From the NCBI GenBank assembly GCA_964602455.1, contig CAZRRG010000024.1, positions 1 to 27,056 of the forward strand: a stretch of 27,056 nt of DNA. Direction: 5' to 3'. Source of the DNA: JBBDIP01 sp964602455 (GTDB lineage Bacteria > Bacillota > Sulfobacillia > Fermentithermobacillales > Fermentithermobacillaceae). A program made the translations under genes and the position numbers. Of this stretch, positions 7,528-15,547 are shown one piece after another. The notes under the pieces were generated by a model. It was not told the DNA's origin. It worked only from the letters and a program-made list of their open reading frames with translations, and searched no databases. Within the stretch, counting starts at the first letter, position 1; the number at the start of each line of letters is the position of its first letter.

Positions 7528-8726
7528 GACCTATAGTCAGACTGCTGCCCAAGGTGCGTCACCGGGTCTTCTACGGCCATCCCTGGGTGTTCGGGAACGA
7601 GGTGGAGTCCATCGAGGGCTCCTACTCGCCCGGCGACATAGTGGAAATCCGGGATCGCAGGGACGCGTTCGTGGCCCTGGGGTACATTAACCCTGAATCG
7701 GCAATCCTGGTCCGGGTCCTTTCGAGAGAGGACGTTAACGTGGACGAGGAGTTCATCCGCAGCCGGCTCGAGAGGGCCGTGGCCTTTCGCAAGGAGCTCT
7801 TCGGTATAGAGGGCAGTGTCGGCGAACAGCCCGGCGGCTACAGGCTGGTGTACTCGGAAGCCGACTTCCTTCCAGGCCTTGTAGTGGACATATTCGGTGG
7901 CTACCTCTCGTTCCAGACCCTCACACTCGGCATTGACCGGTGGAAGGAGACGATTGTCGAGGCGCTTAGCGAGATCGTTGAGCCAAAGGGCATATACGAG
8001 AGGAACGACGCGCCTGTGCGTTCCCTCGAGGGACTGCCTCAGAAAGCCGGGTACATCGGGCAGCCCTTCGACCCGCTGGTCGAGATGGACGAGAATGGGG
8101 TTCGCATGCTGGTCGACATCCAAAAAGGGCAGAAGACCGGCTACTTTCTCGATCAAAGCGACAACCGGCTGCGCGTGCGCGCGATATCAAGAGGCAAAGA
8201 AGTGCTTGACGCGTTTTCCTACTCGGGCGGGTTCGGGCTTTCCGCAGCCTATGCGGGGGCTAAGAGCGTAACCTGCGTGGATGCCTCAGAAGCCGCGCTT
8301 GACTTGGCCCGGGCCTCGGCCGAGAAGAACGGCCTTTCCAAGATGGTTTCGTGCCGGTCCGCAAACGTGTTTGACCTCCTGCGGGAGTATGAAAAGGACG
8401 GGGTCCGGTTTGACGTCGTGCTCCTGGACCCGCCCGCGTTTGCCCGTTCCCGCAAGATGGTGGAGAAAGCCCTGGCCGGCTACAAAGAGATCAACCTTAG
8501 GGCGATGAAGGTCATACGTCCCGGAGGATACCTGTGCACGTCATCCTGCTCGCAGCACGTGACCTGGGACGAGTTTGACGGGATGCTGGAAGCGGCGGCG
8601 GCCGACGCCAGGAAGCCGCTTCGCATTCTCGAACGTCGCGGACAGCGCTTCGATCACCCGATCCTTGCCGGCGTTCCCGAGACCGATTACCTCAAGTTCC
8701 GTTTGTGCCAGGTCATCGAGGGCTAG
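7524..8726 (+). CDS. rlmI: class I SAM-dependent rRNA methyltransferase, RlmI-like
   Basis: A 400-residue protein with an N-terminal PUA RNA-binding domain (about 1-75: RVFYGHPWVF, SPGDIVEI) and a Rossmann methyltransferase domain. Motifs include KTGYFLDQSDNR (204-215), the SAM-binding loop FSYSGGFGL (231-239), DASE (253-256), DPPAF (302-306) and TSSCSQHV (339-346), where Cys342 is the expected catalytic cysteine. The family includes E. coli RlmI, which makes m5C1962 in 23S rRNA; the exact target here is inferred. The TTG start (7524-7526) overlaps the trxB stop and has GGAGG at 7512-7516; this beats a longer open frame inside trxB. Confidence 0.85.
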   Translation: MRPIVRLLPKVRHRVFYGHPWVFGNEVESIEGSYSPGDIVEIRDRRDAFVALGYINPESAILVRVLSREDVNVDEEFIRSRLERAVAFRKELFGIEGSVGEQPGGYRLVYSEADFLPGLVVDIFGGYLSFQTLTLGIDRWKETIVEALSEIVEPKGIYERNDAPVRSLEGLPQKAGYIGQPFDPLVEMDENGVRMLVDIQKGQKTGYFLDQSDNRLRVRAISRGKEVLDAFSYSGGFGLSAAYAGAKSVTCVDASEAALDLARASAEKNGLSKMVSCRSANVFDLLREYEKDGVRFDVVLLDPPAFARSRKMVEKALAGYKEINLRAMKVIRPGGYLCTSSCSQHVTWDEFDGMLEAAAADARKPLRILERRGQRFDHPILAGVPETDYLKFRLCQVIEG

Positions 8727-8801
8727 ACCGGCTTCGAGCAGGCGAGTCCCGCGTATTAGGCTTCCCACGGTCGTCTTACTGCCTCATCCCACGCGCAGGT
8801 G

Positions 8802-8830
8802 TTGCAGTTCGGGACCCCGCGCGGTATACT
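8802..8830 (+). promoter_or_regulatory. sigma-A promoter of the ctsR operon
   Basis: TTGCAG (8802-8807) and TATACT (8825-8830, 5 of 6) are spaced by 17 bp, directly ahead of the CtsR operator. Confidence 0.65.
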
Positions 8831-8831
8831 T

Positions 8832-8848
8832 AGTCAAAGAAAGACAAA
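8832..8848 (+). promoter_or_regulatory. CtsR operator (heptad direct repeat)
   Basis: AGTCAAA GAA AGACAAA matches the CtsR consensus, two AGTCAAA heptads spaced by three bases, with one mismatch in the second. It begins one base after the -10 hexamer, so bound CtsR should block transcription initiation. Heat-labile CtsR would release it under stress. Confidence 0.88.
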
Positions 8849-8872
8849 GATAGTAATCCAGGAGGTGAGCGG

Positions 8873-9349
8873 ATGGCGAGCTTGGCTGACATGATTGAGA
8901 GCTACATTAGGGCCCTCATCGAAGAAGGCGAGGGCATCGCCGAAATCCAGAGGGCTCTCATCGCGGAGCACTTTCGCTGCGCGCCGTCCCAGGTCTCCTA
9001 CGTTATCGCGTCCCGTTTCCCCCCTGAGAGGGGGTACCTGGTCGAGTCCAGACGCGGCGGTGGAGGCTTTATCCGGCTGACAAAGGTAACGCTGGAAGAG
9101 GGCAAGATACGCGAGATCTTGAGCGATGCCGGAAACTACCTGAGCCAAGGAGAAGCCTACCACTACCTTGAGAGACTGCGGGAGGATGGGTACCTCGATC
9201 AAAGGACTTTCGAGGTAATGAAGGCCGCGCTTTCCCGGAACTCACTGGCCCTGGGGCTTCCCGACCGGGACATAATCCGGGCCAATATCTTTAAGGCGAT
9301 GCTCAACGCCTATTACAGGTATCCTGAACCGCGGGAAGAGGAGGAATAG
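8873..9349 (+). CDS. ctsR: transcriptional repressor CtsR
   Basis: A 158-residue repressor of class III heat-shock genes, full length for the family. The N-terminal winged helix-turn-helix (about 4-72) contains the recognition region CAPSQVSYVIASRF and the glycine-rich wing RRGGGGFIRL (60-69) that reads the operator minor groove and senses temperature. The C-terminal helical part (about 80-155) contains GEAYHYLERL and mediates dimerisation and McsB/ClpC contact. Start ATG 8873 has GGAGGT 6 nt upstream. It is the first gene of ctsR-mcsA-mcsB-clpC(-radA) and is self-regulated through the heptad repeat at 8832-8848. Confidence 0.96.
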   Translation: MASLADMIESYIRALIEEGEGIAEIQRALIAEHFRCAPSQVSYVIASRFPPERGYLVESRRGGGGFIRLTKVTLEEGKIREILSDAGNYLSQGEAYHYLERLREDGYLDQRTFEVMKAALSRNSLALGLPDRDIIRANIFKAMLNAYYRYPEPREEEE

Positions 9350-9353
9350 CCGG

Positions 9354-9875
9354 ATGCTTTGCGAGGAATGCGGGAAGAAGGACGCAACAGTCCGATTCGA
9401 GCAGGTTGTCAACGGAAAACGCACCGTGACCAACCTGTGCCAGGACTGCGCCCAGAAGAAGGGGCTAATGAACGTGTTCCTGCAGCCCACCTTGAACCTC
9501 TCCAGTCTCATGTCCGCTCTATTGGGCTCTCAGCTGACCGCGCCGGCGATTCCTGCCGGTGGAGAGGAGCAGAGATGCCCGGTCTGCGGGATGAGCTACA
9601 GGGACTTCGCGAGGGCAGGCATGCTTGGCTGCTCTCGTTGCTACAAGACTTTTGAGGACAGGCTGGAGCCACTCCTCCGGAGGATCCACGGTTCCGACCG
9701 CCACGTCGGCAAAGCTCCGATCAAGGCCGGAGGATCCGCCAAGCTCCGCCGGGAGCTGGAGGGACTCAAGCGGGATCTGGCGGCGGCGGTGCGGTCCGAA
9801 GCCTACGAAAAGGCGGCGGAGCTCCGCGATAAGATCCGCCAGGTTGAGGCCAAGTTGAAGGGGGAAGAGGAATGA
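9354..9875 (+). CDS. mcsA: McsA, zinc-binding activator of arginine kinase McsB
   Basis: A 173-residue protein with four CXXC pairs: C3/C6, C29/C32, C75/C78 and C93/C96. These form two treble-clef-like zinc sites, followed by a UvrB/UvrC (UVR) motif at about 133-168 (LRRELEGLKRDLAAAVRSEA and AAELRDKIRQ). McsA binds and activates McsB and links it to CtsR and ClpC. ATG 9354 lies 4 nt after the ctsR stop, with GGAGG inside the ctsR tail. Its TGA overlaps the mcsB ATG (ATGA at 9872-9875), so McsA and McsB are translationally coupled. Confidence 0.94.
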   Translation: MLCEECGKKDATVRFEQVVNGKRTVTNLCQDCAQKKGLMNVFLQPTLNLSSLMSALLGSQLTAPAIPAGGEEQRCPVCGMSYRDFARAGMLGCSRCYKTFEDRLEPLLRRIHGSDRHVGKAPIKAGGSAKLRRELEGLKRDLAAAVRSEAYEKAAELRDKIRQVEAKLKGEEE

Positions 9876-10954
9876 CACCCAAGAAGGAAGACCTGCTTGG
9901 TGCCATCGTATCCAGCTCCTCCTCTCCGTGGATGGACGGATCCGGGGCCCTTTCAGATGTTGTGATTTCATCGAGGATAAGGCTCGCGAGGAACCTTCAT
10001 GACGTTCAGTTCCCCCATCTCCTTGAGGAGGACCAGGCCAAGGAGGTGCAGCAGAAGGTGTTCGCCGCGATAGAAGCGGTCAACGCCAAGGCCAAAGCAT
10101 CCTTCGGCCGGCTGCAGTGCCTTGATCTCTCCCAGGTGTCCCCGCTGGAGCGACAAGTGTTGGTTGAGAAGCACCTCATGAGCCCACAGCACGCCCAGGC
10201 GGGTTTCGGCAAAGGCCTGGTTGTGAGGGCCGACGAGCGAGTGTCGATCATGGTGAACGAAGAGGACCATCTCCGCATCCAATGCCTCTACTCGGGGCTG
10301 GAGCTGGACGAGGCCCTCACTCTGGCCGGCGGCATCGATGACCTATTGGATGAGCGGCTGGACTTCGCGTTCGATGAGCGGGTTGGCTTTCTCACCGCGT
10401 GCCCGACGAACGCGGGCACAGGTATGCGTGCGTCGGTGATGGTGCACCTGCCGGCGCTCGCCATGACCGACGAGGTCTCCCGCGTGCTGTCGGCTGTAAA
10501 CAAAGTGGGCTTGGTAGTGCGGGGGTTGTTTGGTGAGGGTACTGAGGGTCAGGGCAACGTTTACCAGATCTCAAACCAGATCAGCCTTGGCCAAGCCGAG
10601 AAAGAGATCGTCGAGAATCTGTCTCTCGTGGCCAAGCAAGTTGTGGCGGAAGAGAAGAGATTCCGGGACACGCTTCACCGGAACCAGCGTACGGCTCTTG
10701 AAGACCGCATCTTCAGGGCGTGGGGAATACTGACTAATGCCCGCAGCATGTCATCTCAAGAGGCCGTCAAGCTGTGGTCGGACGTGCGCTTGGGCGTCGA
10801 ACTAGGGATGATGCCTACGCTCTCCGAGAAGAGCGTCAACCAGATCCTCGTTCTAGCCCAGCCGAACTTCGTACAGAGAGCATTTGGAAAAACCATGCCT
10901 CCCGAGGAACGTGACGCAAAGCGAGCGGACCTCATCAGGCAGCATCTTTCATAA
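9872..10954 (+). CDS. mcsB: protein arginine kinase McsB
   Basis: A 360-residue phosphagen-kinase-like enzyme that phosphorylates arginines on proteins and marks them for ClpC-ClpP degradation; it also inactivates CtsR. Visible motifs are SSRIRLARN (33-41), NEEDHLRIQ (129-137), the guanidino kinase signature CPTNAGTG (177-184, Cys177) and the phosphate-binding region RGLFGEGTEGQG (217-228). The C-terminal third is helical with the phospho-arginine binding domain typical of McsB. The length is normal. It is coupled to mcsA by a 4-nt overlap and followed by clpC after 21 nt. Confidence 0.95.
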   Translation: MTPKKEDLLGAIVSSSSSPWMDGSGALSDVVISSRIRLARNLHDVQFPHLLEEDQAKEVQQKVFAAIEAVNAKAKASFGRLQCLDLSQVSPLERQVLVEKHLMSPQHAQAGFGKGLVVRADERVSIMVNEEDHLRIQCLYSGLELDEALTLAGGIDDLLDERLDFAFDERVGFLTACPTNAGTGMRASVMVHLPALAMTDEVSRVLSAVNKVGLVVRGLFGEGTEGQGNVYQISNQISLGQAEKEIVENLSLVAKQVVAEEKRFRDTLHRNQRTALEDRIFRAWGILTNARSMSSQEAVKLWSDVRLGVELGMMPTLSEKSVNQILVLAQPNFVQRAFGKTMPPEERDAKRADLIRQHLS

Positions 10955-10975
10955 GGAGTACCGCGAGGAGGTTAG

Positions 10976-13465
10976 ATGATGGACGGAAGACCCAGATACA
11001 CAGAGCGGGCCCGGAACGTTCTTGCGGCAGCGCAGGAACAGGCTCGCCTTCGTGGAGCCGAGGCCATGGATACCGAGCACATTCTACTCGGTCTCCTCCA
11101 GGCCGAAGGCAGCATAGCAGTTGAAGTTCTGAGGGCAATGGGCATCGATCCCAGAGCCATCGTGGAAGAGATCGACAAGAACGTCGAGAGGAAACCCCCG
11201 ATAGCAGGTATCGAGGGAGTCACGCCCGGCGCCAAGAGGGTGATCCAGCTCCTCCAGGACGAGTCCAGAGACCTGGGCCATACCTGGATCGGAACTGAAC
11301 ACATCCTGCTTGCCCTGATCCGGGAAGGCGAAGGGCTGGCTGCTCAGATTCTGATTGGCTTCGGCGCTGACCTGGCAAAGGCTCGCGAGGAGGTTGTGAA
11401 GCGCGTTGGAGGCGACCTTTCGGCAAAGGCCGCCGAGGACACAACTACTGGCCCCGCGCCGGGGACTCCTCCGGGCAAGAGAGCCGGCGCGAAACGTACG
11501 CCAACGCTTGAGACCTATGGCAGAGACCTTACTCAACTGGCCGCGGCCGGCCATCTTGATCCCGTTATCGGACGCGAAAAGGAAATTGAGCGGGTCATAC
11601 AGATCCTCTCCCGCAGGACCAAGAACAACCCGGTCCTCATAGGAGAGCCGGGTGTAGGGAAGACCGCTGTCGCCGAGGGGCTGGCAGAGGCCATAGTCTC
11701 CAACCGGGTGCCCGAGATGCTCAGGGGCAAGAGAGTCATCGCCCTGGACCTGGGCTCGCTGGTCGCCGGCACCAAGTATCGCGGTGAGTTCGAGGAGCGC
11801 CTCAAGAAGGTGTTGGACGAGATCAAGCGTTCCGGCGACATCATCCTGTTCATCGACGAGATGCACAACATCATAGGCGCAGGCGCCGCCGAGGGAGCCA
11901 TCGACGCTTCCAGCATCCTGAAGCCGCTCTTGGCCAGGGGAGAACTCCAGTGCATTGGAGCCACGACTCTGGACGAGTACCGCAAGCACGTTGAGAAGGA
12001 TGCCGCTCTTGAGCGCAGGTTCCAGCCGGTCATGGTCAGCGAGCCTAGCGTCGACGAGACCATAGCGATCCTGAAGGGTCTTCGCGACCGGTACGAAGCG
12101 CATCACAAAGTGAAGTACACCGATGAGGCGCTGGAGACCGCCGCCAGACTATCCGACAGGTATGTGTCAGACAGGTTCTTGCCCGACAAGGCCATCGACC
12201 TCATCGACGAGGCCGGTTCGCGGGTGCGGATGAAGGCTTCCGAGGCTCCCGACGAGCTAAGGGCCCTGGACGAGAAGATCGCCGAGCTGGCTCAGGAAAA
12301 GGAAGCCGCCGTCGCCAGGCAGGAGTTTGAGAAGGCGGCCGAGTTCCGCGACAAGGAACAGGAACTGCGCAAGCTCCGCGAGGAGAAGAAGAAGGACTGG
12401 CAGACCAAGGACATCCCTGTGAAGTCCCAGGTTACCGCCGACGACATTGCCAACATTGTCTCGGATTGGACCGGGATACCCGTGAAGAAGCTGGCAGCCG
12501 AAGAGTCTGAGCGTCTTCTGCACCTAGAGGACGAGCTGCACCGCCGCGTAATCGGCCAGGACGAGGCTGTTGCCGCCGTGGCTCGCGCGGTACGCCGCTC
12601 CCGGGCGGGGCTCAAGGACCCCAAGCGGCCGATCGGTTCGTTCATCTTCCTCGGTCCCACTGGAGTGGGCAAGACAGAACTGGCCAGGACCCTGGCTGAG
12701 GCCCTGTTCGGCGACGAGGACGCGATGATCCGTCTGGACATGTCCGAGTACCAGGAACGCCACACCGTCTCCAGGCTCGTTGGAGCGCCGCCGGGATACG
12801 TCGGCTACGATGAGGGCGGTCAGCTTACCGAGGCTGTCAGGCGCAAGCCGTACTCGGTTGTCCTCCTGGACGAGATCGAGAAGGCCCACCCTGATGTGTT
12901 CAACGTCCTTCTGCAGGTACTGGAGGACGGAAGGCTCACCGAAGCGCAGGGGCGCACCGTAGACTTCCGCAACACGGTCATCATTATGACCTCCAACGCG
13001 GGAGCCGAGGTCATCCACGGTAAGGCTGTCCTGGGCTTCACCGCCGAAAAGGACACCGAGAAGGCTCACGTCGAGATGAAGGACCGGGTCATGGACGCCG
13101 TCAAGCGGGTGTTCCGTCCCGAGTTCATCAACAGGATCGACGAGATAATCGTGTTCCACTCGCTCACGACCGAACACCTGAAGTCTATCGTGGACCTGCA
13201 GCTGAAGGAAGTTGCGAGCAGGCTCTGGGAGACGACCGGGATCGGCGTTGAGATAGCCGAGGCAGCCAAGGAGAAACTCATAGCTGAGGGCACCGACTCC
13301 GCCTACGGGGCACGGCCTCTCCGGAGGGCCATACAGCGGCTGGTCGAGGATCCCTTGTCCGACCTGGTGCTCCGAGGTGACTTCAAGGCCGGTGAGAAGG
13401 TCCTGGTCGACGTCGATGAGGGCGGCACCATAACGTTCAAGGCCGCCGAGGGCGCCGCCAGGTAG
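10976..13465 (+). CDS. clpC: ATP-dependent Clp protease ATP-binding subunit ClpC
   Basis: An 829-residue Hsp100 unfoldase that feeds substrates to ClpP. Two N-terminal Clp repeats occupy about 4-145, followed by a flexible linker (147-178). AAA1 has Walker A GEPGVGKT (223-230), Walker B ILFIDE (290-295) and an arginine finger in ERRF (346-349). The middle domain carries the UVR-like coiled coil FEKAAEFRDKEQELRKLREE (451-470) that binds McsB/MecA-type adaptors. AAA2 has GPTGVGKT (560-567). ATG ATG begins at 10976; GAGGAGG at 10965-10971 is 4 nt from the first and 7 nt from the second ATG (10979), so translation may start at the second. The gene is last in the core ctsR operon, with radA 70 nt downstream and no terminator between. 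Confidence 0.97.
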   Translation: MMDGRPRYTERARNVLAAAQEQARLRGAEAMDTEHILLGLLQAEGSIAVEVLRAMGIDPRAIVEEIDKNVERKPPIAGIEGVTPGAKRVIQLLQDESRDLGHTWIGTEHILLALIREGEGLAAQILIGFGADLAKAREEVVKRVGGDLSAKAAEDTTTGPAPGTPPGKRAGAKRTPTLETYGRDLTQLAAAGHLDPVIGREKEIERVIQILSRRTKNNPVLIGEPGVGKTAVAEGLAEAIVSNRVPEMLRGKRVIALDLGSLVAGTKYRGEFEERLKKVLDEIKRSGDIILFIDEMHNIIGAGAAEGAIDASSILKPLLARGELQCIGATTLDEYRKHVEKDAALERRFQPVMVSEPSVDETIAILKGLRDRYEAHHKVKYTDEALETAARLSDRYVSDRFLPDKAIDLIDEAGSRVRMKASEAPDELRALDEKIAELAQEKEAAVARQEFEKAAEFRDKEQELRKLREEKKKDWQTKDIPVKSQVTADDIANIVSDWTGIPVKKLAAEESERLLHLEDELHRRVIGQDEAVAAVARAVRRSRAGLKDPKRPIGSFIFLGPTGVGKTELARTLAEALFGDEDAMIRLDMSEYQERHTVSRLVGAPPGYVGYDEGGQLTEAVRRKPYSVVLLDEIEKAHPDVFNVLLQVLEDGRLTEAQGRTVDFRNTVIIMTSNAGAEVIHGKAVLGFTAEKDTEKAHVEMKDRVMDAVKRVFRPEFINRIDEIIVFHSLTTEHLKSIVDLQLKEVASRLWETTGIGVEIAEAAKEKLIAEGTDSAYGARPLRRAIQRLVEDPLSDLVLRGDFKAGEKVLVDVDEGGTITFKAAEGAAR

Positions 13466-13492
13466 TCACAGGCAGAGATCCCGAAGGATATA

Positions 13493-13547
13493 GGGGCGCG
13501 GCATAGAACCTCTTTCGAGAGAAAGGAATGGTCCTATGCCGCGTCCC
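13493..13547 (+). promoter_or_regulatory. RNA hairpin enclosing the radA ribosome site and start codon
   Basis: GGGGCGCGGCATAG (13493-13506; the first base is 13493) pairs with CTATGCCGCGTCCC (13534-13547) as a 14-bp stem with a single G-U pair. The second arm contains the radA ATG (13536) and its first codons. Inside the loop, CTTTC/GAAAG (13512-13516/13521-13525, GAGA loop) covers the Shine-Dalgarno GAAAGGA. The structure is visible; translational control is inferred. Confidence 0.5.
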
Positions 13548-14888
13548 GTTACTAAGTACGTGTGCTCGTCCTGCGGTTTCACAGCCCCCAAGTGGTATGG
13601 CAGGTGCCCGCAATGCAGTGAGTGGAACACCATGAGCGAGGAGGTCGAGCGGCCGGCGGCTCCGGGTAGGGTTACCCGGACCAAAGCAACGCCTCCCGTT
13701 GTCCTCGCCAAGGTGCCTTCGGAAGATGTTACGCGCTTCTCCAGTGGGATGAAGGAGTTTGACAGGGTGCTGGGCGGCGGGATCGTCCCGGGCTCGGTCA
13801 TCCTCCTGGCGGGCGAGCCGGGGATCGGCAAGTCGACGCTTCTCCTCTCGGTCGCTGAGCGGGTAGCCAAGGGATGTGGCAGAGTTCTGTACACCTCGGG
13901 CGAGGAGTCCCAGGGCCAGGTGAAGATGCGCGCTGAGCGGCTGGGAGTTGTCTCCGACGACCTCTACTTCTCAGCCCTCACGGATGTTGACGCAGTGCTG
14001 GAGGCGTGCCAGGAACTCACGCCCAAGCTCTTGATCGTCGACTCGATACAGACCTGCGAGGATACATCGGTTGCGTCCCTGCCCGGCGGGCCCACTCAAG
14101 TACGGGCGTGCGCCACCAAAGTCCAGCAATATGCCAAGGACCAGGGTGTGGCAGTAGTTATGGTAGGTCACACGGTAAAGGCGGGAGGTATCGCCGGCCC
14201 CCGGCTCCTGGAGCACCTGGTCGACACCGTCCTCTACTTCGAGGGCGACCAGAACCACCTGTACCGGATCATCCGGGCTCAGAAGAACCGGTTCGGTCCC
14301 ACCAACGAAGTCTCGGTCTTCCAGATGGAGGAGGCCGGGCTTACTGAGGTGCCCAATCCCTCCGAGTTGTTCCTCTCGGAAAGAGACGCCAAGAACATAG
14401 GCTCATGCGTCGGTGTATGCCTGAAAGGCAACCAGGCCATATGCCTCGAGGTGCAGGCTTTGGTCGCGACCTGTGTGTACGGCGCCCCCCGCAGGGTAAC
14501 CAGCGAGATAGAGCACGGAAAAGCGGCGCTCATCCTGGCAGTCCTCTCGAAGCGGTTAGCGAGCGCCCTCGATAACAAGGACGCCTTCCTGAAAGTCGCC
14601 GGTGGCATCCGCATTGACGAACCGGGGATAGACCTGCCGTCAGCGTTGGCGGTCATGTCGAGCTATGCGGATGTTCCCGTGAAGCCAGGCCTGGCCTGTT
14701 TCGGCGAGATTGGGCTGTCAGGTGAAGTGCGCATGGTGTCCCGGATGGAGGACAGGGTCAAGGAGGCCTTGCGCGTGGGATTCACCCAGGTGATGGTCCC
14801 GGCCGGGTATCTCAAGAGGCATAGGGCCGAGGGAGTCGTAGGTGTTTCCACGGTTGAAGAGGCCGTGAAGATCGCGTTGAACCAGTAG
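13536..14888 (+). CDS. radA: DNA repair protein RadA
   Basis: A 450-residue RecA-like helicase that promotes branch migration in recombination. It starts with a C4 zinc finger (C10, C13, C24, C27), then a RecA-type ATPase with Walker A GEPGIGKST (93-101) and the RadA-specific KNRFG motif (250-254). It ends in a Lon-protease-like domain (about 275-450: GGIRIDEPGIDLPSALAVMSS, then GEIGLSGEVR) that acts as a scaffold for hexamers. The length is normal. ATG 13536 has GAAAGGA 8 nt upstream, both inside a hairpin. It probably shares the clpC transcript. The usual next gene, disA, is absent; a terminator follows. Confidence 0.96.
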   Translation: MPRPVTKYVCSSCGFTAPKWYGRCPQCSEWNTMSEEVERPAAPGRVTRTKATPPVVLAKVPSEDVTRFSSGMKEFDRVLGGGIVPGSVILLAGEPGIGKSTLLLSVAERVAKGCGRVLYTSGEESQGQVKMRAERLGVVSDDLYFSALTDVDAVLEACQELTPKLLIVDSIQTCEDTSVASLPGGPTQVRACATKVQQYAKDQGVAVVMVGHTVKAGGIAGPRLLEHLVDTVLYFEGDQNHLYRIIRAQKNRFGPTNEVSVFQMEEAGLTEVPNPSELFLSERDAKNIGSCVGVCLKGNQAICLEVQALVATCVYGAPRRVTSEIEHGKAALILAVLSKRLASALDNKDAFLKVAGGIRIDEPGIDLPSALAVMSSYADVPVKPGLACFGEIGLSGEVRMVSRMEDRVKEALRVGFTQVMVPAGYLKRHRAEGVVGVSTVEEAVKIALNQ

Positions 14889-14913
14889 GCGAAGATACCT
14901 CGAGACAAGACTA

Positions 14914-14962
14914 AGGGGCGCCCCGACCGCAAGACCTGCGGTGCAGACGCCCCTCAATTTCC
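14914..14962. terminator. two-tier terminator hairpin after radA
   Basis: AGGGGCG (14914-14920) pairs with CGCCCCT (14948-14954); inside, ACCGCA (14926-14931) pairs with TGCGGT (14937-14942). CAATTTCC follows. Lying between radA and a convergent gene, it can serve both. Confidence 0.6.
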
Positions 14963-14984
14963 GCCAGAGAGCAGCTAGTAAGCC

Positions 14985-15383
14985 CTATGAAAAGTTGAAC
15001 ATACCGAGACAGGCAACTCGATCTTGTTCTTTGAGCAGGATGTCGTAGAGATTAAGGTTAAGGATGTTGCAGAGAGCAGCCAGGTAGAAGAGGTTCCGGC
15101 CGATCTCGTCTTCGAGGATCTCGGTGCAGTGGTCGCAGAGCTTTCCCTTCACGTGAGTCCTCATGTGCTCCTTCAGTGACTCCAGGGAATCCAGCTCAGG
15201 GGGGATCGACTGCTTTCCCGCCTCTATGCCTATGCACCCACAGTTGGTTACCGCCTTGCTCACCGCCCGGTTGACTCTGCCCGCGGACTCGGTGAGTTTG
15301 CTCATGACATCTAGAATACTCCTGTGCCGGACGAGGTAATCATCCACAGTCTCCTGAAAGCCATCGCATAGGAGGTCTTTCAC
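14985..15383 (-). CDS. conserved small protein with CxC and CxxC motifs, function unknown
   Basis: A 132-residue mostly helical protein. It has an N-terminal helical part (1-45), a TNCGC motif (Cys48, Cys50), a spacer, a LCDHC motif (Cys83, Cys86), and a C-terminal helix pair EIGRNLFYLAALCNILNLNL (93-112). That pair resembles the helical EE..D/N core of MazG-like pyrophosphohydrolases, though the metal-binding set is not complete. The four cysteines could bind a metal. I recall similar uncharacterised proteins in Clostridia near radA, sometimes labelled DUF1573, but cannot confirm that here. Start: GTG at 15381-15383 with GAGGTGA upstream; the frame runs on through tRNA-Ala, which cannot be coding. 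It lies just downstream of the tRNA and may share its promoter. Confidence 0.7.
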   Translation of the reverse strand: MKDLLCDGFQETVDDYLVRHRSILDVMSKLTESAGRVNRAVSKAVTNCGCIGIEAGKQSIPPELDSLESLKEHMRTHVKGKLCDHCTEILEDEIGRNLFYLAALCNILNLNLYDILLKEQDRVACLGMFNFS

Positions 15384-15420
15384 TGATGTTTCACCTCGCA
15401 GAAGGTCAAGTGAAGGGAGA

Positions 15421-15495
15421 TGGTGGACGTGGGGGGATTCGAACCCCCGACCTTTCGGATGCGAACCGAATGCTCTCCCACTGAGCCACACGCCC
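15421..15495 (-). tRNA. tRNA-Ala (anticodon CGC)
   Basis: The minus strand folds into a full cloverleaf. The acceptor GGGCGTG/CACGTCC includes the G3-U70 pair that marks alanine tRNAs. The D arm is GCTC/GAGC, and the anticodon arm TTCGG-TTCGCAT-CCGAA places CGC at 34-36. The T arm is GGGGG-TTCGAAT-CCCCC. The discriminator is A and CCA is encoded (15421-15423). It reads GCG codons. Confidence 0.96.
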
Positions 15496-15518
15496 ATCCA
15501 TGCTTGAACGCAAGATCC

Positions 15519-15547
15519 ATTCTACTGTAGCGGCAAATGGGAGTCAA
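15519..15547 (-). promoter_or_regulatory. promoter of tRNA-Ala
   Basis: On the minus strand TTGACT (15542-15547) and TAGAAT (15519-15524), each 5 of 6, are exactly 17 bp apart. The -35 box overlaps the stop codon of carD. Transcription would start near 15512, about 17 nt ahead of the tRNA. Confidence 0.75.

Noticed and set aside
15384..15497. N-terminal extension of the small Cys protein through tRNA-Ala
   Set aside because: The residues are translated tRNA sequence. A GTG with its own ribosome site at 15383 is the better start.
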